Below the pieces are notes generated by a model that had not been told where the DNA came from, did not search any database, and saw only the letters and a program-made list of their open reading frames with translations. 64,000 bases of DNA from Armillaria gallica. Its lineage: Eukaryota > Basidiomycota > Agaricomycetes > Agaricales > Physalacriaceae. The stretch lies in the NCBI GenBank assembly GCA_037576215.1, contig JBANDB010000011.1, positions 1,054,001 to 1,118,000 on the forward strand. The letters are read 5' to 3'. The translations under genes and the position numbers were made by a program. Numbering within the stretch: position 1 is the first letter of the stretch; each line of letters begins with the position of its first letter. Positions 23,291 through 35,200 of the stretch are shown here, in pieces.

Positions 23291-25270
23291 ATGTCCTCGC
23301 GACTTTCTCCGACTATTGCATCCCTCGGGGATACTTTCGGTGCTCTCTTCGTTGGTGCGACCGTAGCTGCCATATATGTGACCTTCCTTCCTTGCAAAGA
23401 TGACTTTTCATTTGTTCCGTAGTTTATTGGGCATGATGAAAGTACAGGTGCTCATCTACTACAAGAATTATCCTAACGATTGGTCGCTCTATCGTCGTGC
23501 TATATGTGGACATTCTTTATGTTTGTATCACGTTGACACGCAGGAGATAGGTAGCGCTATTTTGGTTTGCCTCATTCATCCGTGCCTATCTGCAATCGTG
23601 GCGAATTAACGCGTTCCGTTATAGGGTCCTTGACACTGTTCGCGTCGCTTTAAACACCCATGCTCTATATTACTATCTGATTAATATGAACGGAAACGTG
23701 TTTGATGCCCTGGAAGCAAAGATCATTTGGTGTGTTGTCGGAAGGAGGTACGCTGTCGATCTCACTGAGTATTTGTCATTACAGGAGCATGCGGGTACGA
23801 ATTTCCTGGTGTTCTTATCACACAACTCTAACTGTAGCTTTCATAATCAGCTGCAATTGCTCGTAAAGGTACGCAGTCATTCTATCTCGACCATTTTCTA
23901 TCTATATGTTATTTATCCCAGATGTGGACCATCGTGTTCGTCCAAGGGTAAGAACAGTGCCATCATTTCCAAGCATGTAATGTCTTACCGCTACAACTCA
24001 TAGGGTGTATGCTATCCGACTCTGGAAGTGTACGTACTTGGCCTGGTCATTATTGGATATGACAAGACTTAGCTTGTTCTTAGTTGGAAGGCATTTTCAT
24101 AAAATTGTCCCGTAGCTCGTGGTAAGTATCGTGTCAAATATTCTCTCCTACTCTCACTTACAATTAGACAGTTTCTCGCTGTTGTAGCTTTAATTGGTAA
24201 TACCGCCGACTTCTTGTTTCGACTAGTTTTCCTATTGATGCGTTCCATCCTATTTCAGGTGCTGGAATATGTAAGTGACTAATCTCTCTCTCTCTCCGAC
24301 TTCACTGATAAGCATGCATCAGTCCTTTCCTATGATATGTAAGCAAACACTCGTGGCTAGTATGCCTTGAAATAATTCTTTACAGTTATATTACCCAAAA
24401 TTTAGCATCTGTTTCCATCATTAATGTATGTTATTTGCATAGTCCGGAAAGTCTCAGATTCTTATTCAACAACATAGGCATCTATCTACACCCTCTACTC
24501 CATGGTCGTCACGGCAGATCTCATTATATCACTCATGACGTGCTATTACTTGCACAAGAGCAGAGCTGCCATGTGTTTCTCATCGTGTGTAACCTCCTTA
24601 CATATACTTTCGAATTCCAGTTGATTCGCTCGTACTAGTATGGCTGGCCTACTTCTCGGTCTCATCCGACTTGTCGTCATATCAGGATTAGCTACAAGGT
24701 AAGGGTATCTGCTTTAATCTGGTCTTGATTATTCCTGACAACAATTACAGTGCATTCTCGCTGTTCTCTCTCTTTACGGTCTGTTTTGTCTCAATTCGAA
24801 GCCTTTGATCTCACGAAGATCTGCAGTATATCATGTGGCCCAAGACTTTCATTTTCGTCGCGATAGATTTCATACTACCCAGACGTCAGTTTTGTTCGCG
24901 ACACATCTCGAAACTTGCTAATTAATGTGCATAGTCAACATAAACTCCCTGCTTGCCATGTGCATCATCTTCTTTGGTTTTTTACCTGATATTTACCTTT
25001 GCTAGGTTTAATCACCGATAGTCATTGAACAAGTCTACCACAGAGAATATGAGACATTCGATTCCTACTGTGCTCCAGTTTGCACCTAATATCTCCGAAG
25101 AGCATCCCACAGAAACGGTATGTGCATTAGCTTACTAGTACTAGATATCGTCACTCGATTGATTCTGAACTTTTCTTCAGAATGTCAGCCTTCCGCTCTC
25201 TGAGATTCCAGATGTACCTTCTTCCGAAAAGTGTGAAATTTCCGAAGGAACTGTCGACGCTCCCGTGTGA
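23291..25270 (+). pseudogene. DUF6534-family membrane protein, probably decaying
   Basis: Plus-strand gene starting MSSRLSPTIASLGDTFGALF. Exons recognised: VQVLIYYKNYPNDWSLY, mini-exon VALFW (the 48 bases after it can be spliced with GT-AG), VLDTVRVALNTHALYYYLIN, VYAIRLWK, GRHFHKIVP, FLAVVALIGNTADFLFRLV, ASIYTLYSMVVTADLIISLM with TCYYLHKSR, a SMAGLLLGLIRLVVISGLAT exon, YIMWPKTFIFVAIDFILPR, VNINSLLAM, a polar exon with STVLQFAPNISEEHP-like sequence, and a tail NVSLPLSEIPDVPSSEK ending in TGA at 25268-25270. Decay signs: a TAG follows GRHFHKIVP where its sisters have Trp, and the exon after VALFW to the VYAIRLWK exon is poorly preserved. Splicing before the TAG could still avoid it, so a functional gene is not excluded. 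Confidence 0.65.
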
Positions 25271-26665
25271 GAATGATTTGGTGCGATGTTGCTTCAAGGT
25301 CCAAGCAGTACTACGCCTTTCCAGCTGTATGACGGGTGTCTGGTTAGTTTGCACGAATGACTTGCGTATGAGCAACTCGCTTCGGATTGTTTGAGTACGG
25401 CCCGATGATTCTGACAACACCTGACCCATTATATTCTCTCATTTTTCTGACCTCGTATTCAATATCCAAGACTGAGGTATATCATACTGAGACACTCAAT
25501 TTCAAAGATTCGAGCTCACGGTATTTGACGACGCGTAATTTGATGTCCCCTGGATTCTTAGCTATGTCTGTTACAACTAGCGGAACATCATACGCTCTTC
25601 TCCACCCCTCTGGACAAACCACCACCTTTCTGAATCTTGCAGCGACCATTTTACATCGCCCAAAAAATACACCTCTCTCGAACATGATCTTCCAGTCCCT
25701 TTGTCCTTAGACTAACGACCTAGGAAAGATATAAGGGGGCTCTTCCGAGATGTATCGATACCTTCAGCCCGCTAGTCAAGTTTGGAGCTGAATACGAGTG
25801 TAGGATGGATGTACGAGCTACTGTCCTGCGGATCGTTCCCAGCCGTCAACTTAACGGAACTTCATATCAACCTAGCTGGTCCCTTTGAGCTGACGTACAA
25901 GAAAGTGGTGTTAGACGTTTTGTCTTTGTCACCCCTCAGAGAAGTACGACTGGAAGTTGTCTCGGGTTCCAAGCGTAAAGAATATCTTCGTAGAGCTCTG
26001 CGTGGGCTCAGGGTGTCACGCCATCGTCGCCAGTGTCCAGGTGACCTCCGTCTGGTCTTCATTTCGCCATACCTACCATTGTCGTCCGCGTTTTTATATA
26101 TACTCTATCTTATAATCGATTTGTTTCTTCTCTCAATTGCCTATCTCTATATATGTTCTACTTATCTTCTTTATTTCTAGTGTCTTTGAATGTATCATAT
26201 ATCTTACGACTTTATCTATCACTTTGCGCCGATTCGTTTTGGGTCTCGCTTCAGAAACTCATCCTCGTCGACTTAAGGTAGCATCTGGTTGAACCGGTTG
26301 AAGTCGTGCTTTCCAGCGTCACTGTGAACGGCAGAAGTAGATAGGTTATATGAGGGCGAGCGGCGAAGTGAATCGATTCCTCCTTGTGAATAACATTTCC
26401 TTGTTATCCAGAGGGGTGGCTGGTACGGTTAGGTCTCACGGTTAGCTGACCAAAACGAATCCTGCTGAATTTTGTATGCCTTGGGCATTGTGTCAAAACG
26501 GGAGCTTGTTCATAGATGACCGGATAAATTGTCAACGGACGTTTGTGTACATTATACCTAATAAAGAGAGAGAAGACATTGTTCACAATGAAGTGTTCGT
26601 AATCGTATATGGTCATGTATGTACTCAGGCTTGAGCCTCGTCTACGGGTGAACGTAAGTAGTTGG
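25271..26665. other. Intergenic stretch, no supported gene
   Basis: Two plus-strand frames (25387-25710, 107 codons; 25782-26180, 132 codons) are open. The second contains VNLTELHINLAGPFELTYKK and a leucine-rich, arginine-rich continuation that faintly recalls an F-box/LRR C-terminus, but no start, domain or partner exon could be supported. The rest is AT-rich without features. Confidence 0.35.
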
Positions 26666-28835
26666 CTAGCTCCGCTGGCCAGTTTGCGTAGACACATCGT
26701 CATCTATCCAAATTGGATTTTCGAAGTGAGCCTTCGGCTTGTATTTTCGGCCGTTATGCTCATGGGAAGCTTCCATCCGCATCCGTACGGTACGGTGGAC
26801 CTTCACTCTGCCAGATGAATTTGGAATCTCTCGAGGTCGTCCGAGGTTTAGCCTATAAAATTTTATTCAGTCACTCTGCCGAACGATGAAATCCCTGAAC
26901 ACACCCAAACCAGGACACCCATTTGCCGTTCTCCATTTGCTGTCTGAATTCCAACGGAACCAGTTCGAGAATCCACCACGACTTCGAAAGTTTGAGCTGA
27001 TCGTACATGAGAGATAGTGCGTCTCGAAGCTCCTCCTCTTCCTCTGTCCCAATCGGCGGGCCTTCGATTGAAACCTCTTGAGCAAAGGTTTGGCTTTCAT
27101 CAGACACTGGCAGAGGGTGGTGCCGAAATCTAGATACGATCCTCTTCAACAGTGGGGTTTTCGTTCGTCCTGTTGGTATCATAGCAGACCCCACCGAAAG
27201 CGCCGGGGGCCGTGGCATAACGAACGGATACAGCGTTGCAGGATCGAGGCCTATGTCTCTCAGACGCTCTGAATTGAACATGATTCCTGTTTCCGCTTTG
27301 AAGCATTCCCGAATCATCCATCGTAATGGAATTCGTGATAAGGAATTGCGCGTCGAGTCTTTCACCGAACCTCCTCCGACATCTATTGAATCCGGCGGTT
27401 AGTGATCGGTATTCATTAGCAATGGAAGGAGAGAACACACCACAATGGCATCCCTAAGAAAGAGAAAGACCAATAAGTAACAATTAGGATGGGTGATAAA
27501 CACAAAAATCTCACCGCAAACCAGACTTCCTCAATGTCAGTTTGTTGCGCAGCAGGTGACGAATGAAGCTTTTCCAACTTCTGCAAGTGCTTCTCGTCGT
27601 CCGGAGACCACGCAATTCCCGATTCCATCCCGGGTATACGCCACGGTCTACGCACGCTGGAGTCCGCTGTATTCTCCCGCGAGCTCAGTTGCGATGACTT
27701 CGTACTCAGCTTTCGATCTCTAGCACTCGGCCAATTCTATAGGTTCGCTTTGAACTTTGCTCGGTGCTCATCTAACGAGACTGCATGTCGGAAGGTCCGA
27801 ATGATCGTATTGGAGGTCGTAAACGGCAATCGTCTTGGGACAATCCCCACCGAATCAACTGTGTCCCTGTTATTCGTAAGCATCTACAAGCACATGTAGA
27901 TGGGAAAAGGCCAGGACGTACCATACTCCTACAAATTCGAGGGGAACGTCCATGCAGAAAGCCTGTTTGAAAGCCGTGGACTGGCACCATCCAACCTCGT
28001 CCGTTCGGGTGTACATCTTATACGCAAATGGAACTTGCTGCCAATTATCCGGTGGGAGTAATCCTACTTTGTGTATCATCCCGGCTAGGCTGGCCATACC
28101 GTCAGACTATTGGTCTACAACACGAAACAGTGATCGAGGTTCCTTACCTCCTAGCGGTGTAGGCACCGCGTGAGAAGCCAAAGATGCATATGCGATCACC
28201 ACTATGATCTAAAGATCTCCTCAGTACCGACTCGAGGCTAAAGATGAATAGGGACGTACAGTTTTGCATCAAGAATTCATAGCCATCTAGTTTGAATGCG
28301 TTAACACGAAGGCACGTAAATACAACGTATCAGCGTACCCATGACATGAGCGTCGAGGCTCCAAGCTAACGCAAGATCAACAGTCTACTCACGGGGTCAG
28401 ATCAATCATCCAAAGAATTGACAGGAGCGTAGCTACCTTGTATATTTTCGACGTGAGAAGGCCGGGAATTTGAGGCGATGTGTAAGTACCAATTCCTGCC
28501 TGAAAGACCCGTTAATCAAACGAGTTGGGTTAATATTAGTGAAATAGTACCTGATAATAGACCATCTGCTGCGAACGATCGTCCCTCTTCAGTAGCGAAC
28601 AGAGCTGCACGATATTCGAATTATCGGCGTCAAATTGGTCTCCGGTACCGTCGAAGCAGAGTATCAAAGTACGAGATTCGTGCTTTGGAGGAATTATTGT
28701 GGGTATATCTTTGGGGCCAGACTGCTCAGCATTGTCTTCTGGACCAACGGCCGTCTCTGCGGTCGATGAACTGGTAGATGCGCGCGGATGATGAAGAGCG
28801 TATGCGTCAGGAATTTCCAGAGTTGTCATGATCAA
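26666..28835 (-). pseudogene. DUF2235 (Tle1-like) alpha/beta hydrolase with one nonsense codon
   Basis: Minus-strand, multi-exon. Exon 1 (28835 to about 28546) holds RTLILCFDGTGDQFDADNSN, the signature N-terminus of fungal DUF2235 proteins. Later exons read AGIGTYTSPQIPGLLTSKIY, AWSLDAHVM, DGYEFLMQN, then YHSGDRICIFGFSRGAYTAR with the nucleophile motif G-F-S-R-G, SLAGMIHKVGLLPPDNWQQV, DTVDSVGIVPRRLPFTTSNT, a charged region, EVWFAGCHCDVGGGSVKDST with the HCDVGGG motif, RIPLRWMIRECFKAETGIMF, and a C-terminal exon with VKVHRTVRMRMEASHEHNGR ending in TAG at 26666-26668. All joins use short GT-AG introns. One codon (27737-27739) is TAG where the family normally has Trp (sequence AKFKANL-stop-NWPS). 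DUF2235 proteins are predicted serine hydrolases related to bacterial Tle1 phospholipases; the fungal substrate is unknown. If the stop is real the product loses its C-terminal half. Confidence 0.82.
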
Positions 28836-30960
28836 ATAGAGTGGATGTGATTGTAGGAGATGTGGGAGATCTTCATCAAACAGCGCCGTTATTTATGAAT
28901 TTCGTTGAGGGCGCGAAAGGTATCATAATTGAACGGATCAAGGGCAGTGACAAATTGGGTGGTGGTACTTCCTGGACCAACGGAAGCGGCAGTCTGGTGT
29001 TTGGATGATCAGGTGCAATGCTGGGATGATACACGAAAAAACGATGGAACTTGCTTCGGAGGCCTGCTCGGTGAGAGTAAAGCTACAAGAGATCTTTGAA
29101 TGGAGCCTTGAAACATGCCCAATCATCGAGGCGGAATGAGGAATGTAAGCAGTGAAAAGGGACTGCATTTTCAGATCAGTTCATCAAGGCCGAGGATTCA
29201 TCACACGATACTGTCTGATACATTGTGTGATCGTCGATAAACGTGATTTTTTCCTGGCGCAGGTCCACATGGATAGTCTGAGCAGAAACCCATGTGTGAT
29301 GAACATCCACCACTACCTACTTGACACGCTCAGGCGGAGAACTGAGCTACGAATATTGTTCAGCATGTTATGCGGAGATAGAAGGTCAACTACCATTGAG
29401 TACTCCAGACATTCTGGAGCTGAGCCTGTGTTCGCACCACAAAACGAACATCTTCACAGCTCCATGTAAAACGGTCGTCATAACATCTCCTGCCAAGCGG
29501 CGGTCTTCGTTACTCCATTAGACACCTTGTAACACGAGGCAACGCATAATGGAGGCTGAAGCACCCGCCTGTGGAGAAGAATTTTTATTGTGTTTCAGCC
29601 TCCCGTACTCACACCCACTCACTTTATTCATCTGAACCTTACAGGCACAATCCTAGTAGTGGACCGTGAACGGGCGGAAGACAGCGAACAGAACACGGAG
29701 CACTCAAATCAGCAACGGGAGTGGGATCATCTTGAAGAGACTAAAGAAGGTTTTCCCGCCCCACATCAATCTGGAATATGCTGCCGCGTTTGAAGGGCAG
29801 AATAGATTCATATCATCGATACATCAAGCTTAAGCTTGGGATAAGCGCACTGGATTCTGGGTCAGGCGCAAACTAAAGCAATCAAAGAGTAGTACCTGTG
29901 TACCGGAATTACTAGTATACGGCCATACAATGCGATTCACCAATAGCTCCGGTCCGTCAAAGTCACGGTGCTGAAAAATGTGAGCTGTTTTCCGACTTGT
30001 TCGTGGACGGGATATTCCGAGTCCACCATATCATATCCACTGAAAATGGACTGTGTGAATAGTGCGACTAGGCAGCAAAAATAGAGGTCCAATACCGTTA
30101 CACATTCTTCAATCGTGATTCGTGGTGATGCTATCCCTGTGATGGCGGAAAAGCTTGAAGTCTTGGTAAATTGAAATTACGTGTTGATTGCGTGAGCGGA
30201 TCCATGTTCATTACGTCACGCGTCGACTCTACCCACTTTGAGCGTCCCCCCCGGTCTCACACAGGACTCGGATACGCCACGCTCCGCGATGGCCCTCCAC
30301 TTCATAATGGGTAAATGGAACTATCAAACCGACGCAAAAGAATCACTTACTCAGTGTCGAAGGCACAACATCACAGTTCTTGATCTCTTGATCGTCAACA
30401 CTGAAACGTAAGTTCTGGCGCCTTCGTTCACTTCTTGAAAGGTTTATCAGAAATAGTTCCTGTGGGGGCATGGAAAGCGGGTATGATATCAGAAGGAGGA
30501 GCTTACTTCATTTACATAAACAATGGAGTCGCAGATGCAAGCCTGCTGCTTCCAAGCTGCTTCTTTGTTGATATTTTCATCTGACCAGTGATGCGACCGA
30601 ACATGGGCGGTGTCGCAGGATGATATGGGGACTAGGTAGATGGAAGTGTATCATGATCTTGTACATGTAACATGAGCCTGAGATTTACTTGAAGTTCTTG
30701 CTTGCGATAGCTTTCGATTTGGGGGCACTGGGAGCCTTCCTATAATCAAGCTCACGATCATAGGAGGGTTAAGGTTGTGTCAGGCCAGATTCGAGGTGGC
30801 TGTGTCTATTTTCTTCACCATCGCCTTCACTGACGTCATTGATGGCCGGTGGCATGCTCAGAGCGCGAGTCACCGCGAGTTACATTCAAAAGCGTGGAAC
30901 TTATCTCACTGTGAAACCCGATCAGGATGATAATCAGCCCGTTTTAGGAGGACCCCCGAC
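28836..30960. other. Intergenic region with a remnant of the DUF6534 upstream repeat
   Basis: No gene could be supported. 30340-30880 is a diverged copy of the DUF6534 upstream region (compare 8900-9470 and 16800-17330), without a gene attached. Frames at 29152-29469 and 29590-29793 are open by chance as far as can be seen. Confidence 0.4.
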
Positions 30961-30970
30961 TATCCCTACA

Positions 30971-31333
30971 TAGGTCGGAACGCTAAATTCTCCATTTTTG
31001 ACAATTTGTCCGAACTTTTTGTCCAGGCCGAGGTCAGAATTCTGTCCGAACTTTCGCTAAAATTGACTCTGGAACAAATTTTGTCCGAACTTCTGTGCCG
31101 ACCTAGAGAAAATGGCCAAAAATCGCTAAAATACCGCAGATTTTCTATTCTTCATTGCCACTTTGCTTTCGTCACATTGTCCAGAGGAAGCCGTGGCCCA
31201 AAAGCTTTTCTTTGTCGCCTAGAAATTGAGAATGACCTACTGCAGAGGTTGCACCATGTCCATGGATTCGTCCGAACTCCGTTCTGACATTGTACATGTG
31301 AGTTTTTTTGTCCGAACTAAAATTCTGACCTAC
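30971..31333. mobile_element. Possible MITE-like element with short inverted ends
   Basis: The stretch begins TAGGTCGGAA and ends TTCTGACCTA, inverted ends matching at 9 of 10 positions. Inside, TGTCCGAAC or a close form recurs about five times (near 30998, 31035, 31084, 31270, 31308). The flanks contain TACA on both sides but not at a clean boundary, so the target duplication is unproved. No coding capacity is seen. Confidence 0.35.
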
Positions 31334-32256
31334 AATCCGAGGTAGTGTTTCGATGACGTGACTTGGCGCGGCTCGGCGTGACTTCATATGGGCACCGGCA
31401 ACGCCCGGTTCCGGAACGTGAGCTGACTAAGCTCAATTTTGGCTATTCTGACGGCAAATCGATGTTAATCTCATTGAAGTGTGATGAGCAGCACGGACCC
31501 TTGTTAATTGGCCTTTTTGCTGTGTGGACTGACATTTGGTGGTACCAGAGTATCTTTGAAAGTTAGGATGGTGTCTCATCCCCGATTCTTTCTGACTGAT
31601 AAGGAGTGAAACAACAGAGGGTCTAAAAGAGAGAAAGCGACGTGACTTCACCAGTGGAGTGTGTACAGGGGTCAATCTACCCCGGTCTCGACCCTTTTAT
31701 GGTCCATGGTAACTTTGCTTTTGGATTAGATTAGATATGATAAGGTCGTTATCTTGTTCTTAGCGTAATCACCATGCACATGGTGCACCGTATGTTTCCA
31801 ATGTTTTACTTGGGACGCAGTGATGTCATGTCGTCGTCACCCATTCGTCCATTGTCTCAGGTCGCACCTCTCATCCTGCATCCATTGCGTTTGTGTGCCC
31901 AACCGCAAGTCTGACAGAAAAAATCTTTTGGGTTAGTCTTGTTGCTGTGCATTCTTTTCGGTCCTTCATTGACGATGTGATTCCACAGGAAAACTGTACC
32001 GAGCTCTTACTTCTGTCGTCAGCGGAATATTCCTTCCTGATAAACTTGTGGGTGAGTGTACTCGTCGTGGATTGTTGCCCGCAAGTCATTAACTATCAAG
32101 TTTGGTAGTATAATTGTCTCTGCTTTTCTGCAGTGTCCGAGTCGTCTCCCTGCAGAAGGGCTGCCCTCCACCTGTGGAATCGGATCCATTGTCGCTCAGC
32201 ATCTACGCTCTGCGTAACCATCTGTCTGACTGCTCAGCAGTGTATACACATCCATC
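31334..32256. other. Region upstream of the Helitron frame
   Basis: No gene recognised. Helitron 5' ends start with TC after an A in the target, but several TC positions qualify and there are no copies here to align, so no end is called. Confidence 0.4.
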
Positions 32257-35200
32257 ATGTCTTTTAATTTATGCAAAATGCCGTGCAATGTCACACGCGT
32301 TCTGGACGAGGATGAATGCCCTCCCAACGATGGTACTGAATTTCGCCCAGGTGATTTTCCTGTATATTATGATCCGTTGTACCATCCTGAAATGCATTCC
32401 GATGTATTTTCTTCTCCGGTCTTGGTTTGTGGATGGCTTCGCTCATGTTTTCAGGCAGAGAGTCTTTGGACTGATGTTCATGTCGAATTCCATGAGGGCC
32501 TTTTTTATGTTGAGGATGTGTCCACTGACCTTCGAGTATGCCTTTCTCCATTGGATATTGCCTCCGTTCGTTTCCATCCTCGGCTGTTACTAGCTTGTCG
32601 TGTATCTGGTGAGAACGGGTGCAATCCCTCGTGGGTTTATGTGTTGGAAACCGATTGGGCAGATTCTTTTGACGGTATTACTGTAAGGACTATGACCACG
32701 GTCACTGGCAGATCTCGTGCTCTTCACACACGAGGCGATGCTATCCAATGCATGGTTCGATTGATCATTGCATTCGCACAATGCATACGCAGAACGGAGG
32801 AAAAGGAACTGGAGACTCTATGCGACACATGAGGCATCATCGACATTCTGATGCTGAACCGAAGACGCTACATGGTTTTTGAATTATTTCGCGATAAGTT
32901 AGGTGATGCTATGTTTCCAAAAATTGTTCGGCCATGGGCTTGCACGTTCGCTTATCCGAGAATGTATGGTAACCATTTGTTACAGAGTACGGACCCCGAA
33001 CTGGATTGCGCAATGTTTCGGTGTCGTGTATCTACGCTGTCTAACAAGTTGTTGACCGAATACTTGACTCGCATGCATCATTCGAGGCGCCTTGGTAGTG
33101 TGACCGACTCTCGTAATCGTCGATTGGAAAATCTGCAGCTGTCCCTTTTAAACCAATGGCAAGACTTGACTGGGCTTCCCTCTGCAGTTGTTGCCGATGT
33201 CCTTAATTGTTACAATGCTGTGGTAGAGCTAAGGAATACATTTTCTGTCCTTGCTGTGTTGGAATGTGAGTTTGGCTCCGCCATTTGTAATGTTGTACTC
33301 CCACCCATTCAAGATCGCCATCACAGAGTCACCCGTCAGTGCATCCGACGTGTGGCTCGTGACACTAGTGATGAGGGTCTTGCTGAACATTTTGAGTGGA
33401 TTGCTTCCGATTGGCTGCAGGTGGTGCCCATGGATACAAAGTTGGAATGCACGAGACAGTACCTTCAAGGGACGAAATGGCCTAAGGTGTATACTTGCTC
33501 CATTTGTGCCAGGGAACTTAACCATGGGGATGTTCTCACTGTTAATCATTACAACGATGAGGACATACCGACAGTGGTGCTTGATTTGCATCTCAATTTG
33601 CTCGATGCGTCAGATAGTGAGCGCCTGGACGTGAGCGATATTATCGATCATCCTACATTATCAAAATACATGCTTGATCCGAAGGGGTTTGTGGATGGAA
33701 TGCTTCATGTGTGCATGGAATGTGAGTCGGAGCTGCGAAAAGGACAGTTACCTATGTTTGCACTACACAATGGTTTGTATCGTGGGCGGCTACCAGAAGA
33801 ATTCTGAGACTTAACGTGGGTAGAAGAGATGGCTTGTGCCATTTATTGTTGTACATGTCATGTCACTAGATTGTATCATAGTCCTCGTGAAGATCAACCC
33901 AGGGTCTTTAAGGGCAATACCTGTGCTCATGATTTGAATTATGTGTCCACTGCTTCAGAACTTCCCCGACCTCCTGCGGATGTGAAGGGTATGTTAAGTA
34001 TTGTATTCGTCGGCCCGAAGCAATCAGTGAAATCATGCCTGTCAAAGTTCAATTATATACGAAAGGCGAAAGTCTGGGCCTTTCTGTGCTGGTTAGCAGA
34101 CAATAATCCGCTGTATTCAAAGATTCATTTGTCCAAGGAACACCTGTCGTTGTATGAGAACAATGAAATTCCTGGTTTAGAAGCATGGGTAACGGATTTC
34201 GAGGCTGCTGATGCAGAGGGGATGTTTCAGGAGGAGACCGCAGGCTTCGCTCCTCACTTCGCCTCAGACGATGCGCTTCGGAACGTGGACAGTGATTTGT
34301 TGGACGAGCCTCTGTTGGAACATATGGGAGTTTCTGATATAGAATCAGTTAATGTTCAAGGGCGTACTTTTCAATCGTCCTCTTTGCAGAATTTGATCAG
34401 GCCGCCCGGAAAGAAACCCGACCTCATCGCTTATTGTGGTGAGGATGCTATTGGCGAGTATAACAATCCCCACCTCATGATGGGTATGTTTCCGTCACTG
34501 TATCCTTATGGTAAGGGAGGTTTTGAGGACTCCGAAAGAGTAGTTCCTGTCAGCTTTTGCAGCCAGGCGAATTTGTACCTGGATTTGAGTGACCGCGTCT
34601 TTCGATGGCATAATTCCTTTATATTTGTAGCAATGAATATGATCCAGCGCTGTGAAGCTCACTTGCACACTCACCTCGCCATTAAGTCTAGCAACTTTGC
34701 TGCCACTGCGGCTGACATTGAGGGAGTGACTCCTCATACTTTGCGTTCTGTTTCACGTCATCTTGAAGAGCAAGGTCGTCCTGCGGATTTGACAATGGAA
34801 GAAAAGAAAGTATTTACTCTGCTTTTGAAAGTGAGAACAATTTCTGCGAAGATCACGGGTTCAGAGGCATTGAAAGTTACTTACAGGAATGAAATTAAGG
34901 CTTATTGCGCTCATTTCAATATTCCCCACATTTATTTTACAGCGAATCCTGATCCAGCCAACAGTCCAATTTTCCAGGTGGTTGTGGGAGACACTACGGT
35001 TGATCTAGATGAACACTTTCCTCATATGGTGGATTATGTTAAGCGTGCTTTGCGCCTTGCCGCCGATCCGGTCGCTGCTTTGGATTTCTTCAACTTTTCT
35101 TGTAAGGCAATGATGTGTTACTTGTTTGGATGGGATTTTGCAAAAAAATGCTCTTCACCTGATGGCGGAATTCTGGGACATTTGAAAGCTTTTTATGGGA

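Noticed and set aside
24280..24300. CT dinucleotide run in the decaying DUF6534 gene
   Set aside because: Ordinary intronic pyrimidine tract, too short to be noteworthy.
25782..26180. 132-codon plus-strand frame with leucine-rich sequence
   Set aside because: Suggestive of an LRR tail, but no start, no F-box and no matching exon was found nearby.
32830..33807. Treating the Helitron stops as intron boundaries
   Set aside because: No GT-AG pair removes either TGA while keeping frame, and the residues on both sides continue the expected domain directly.
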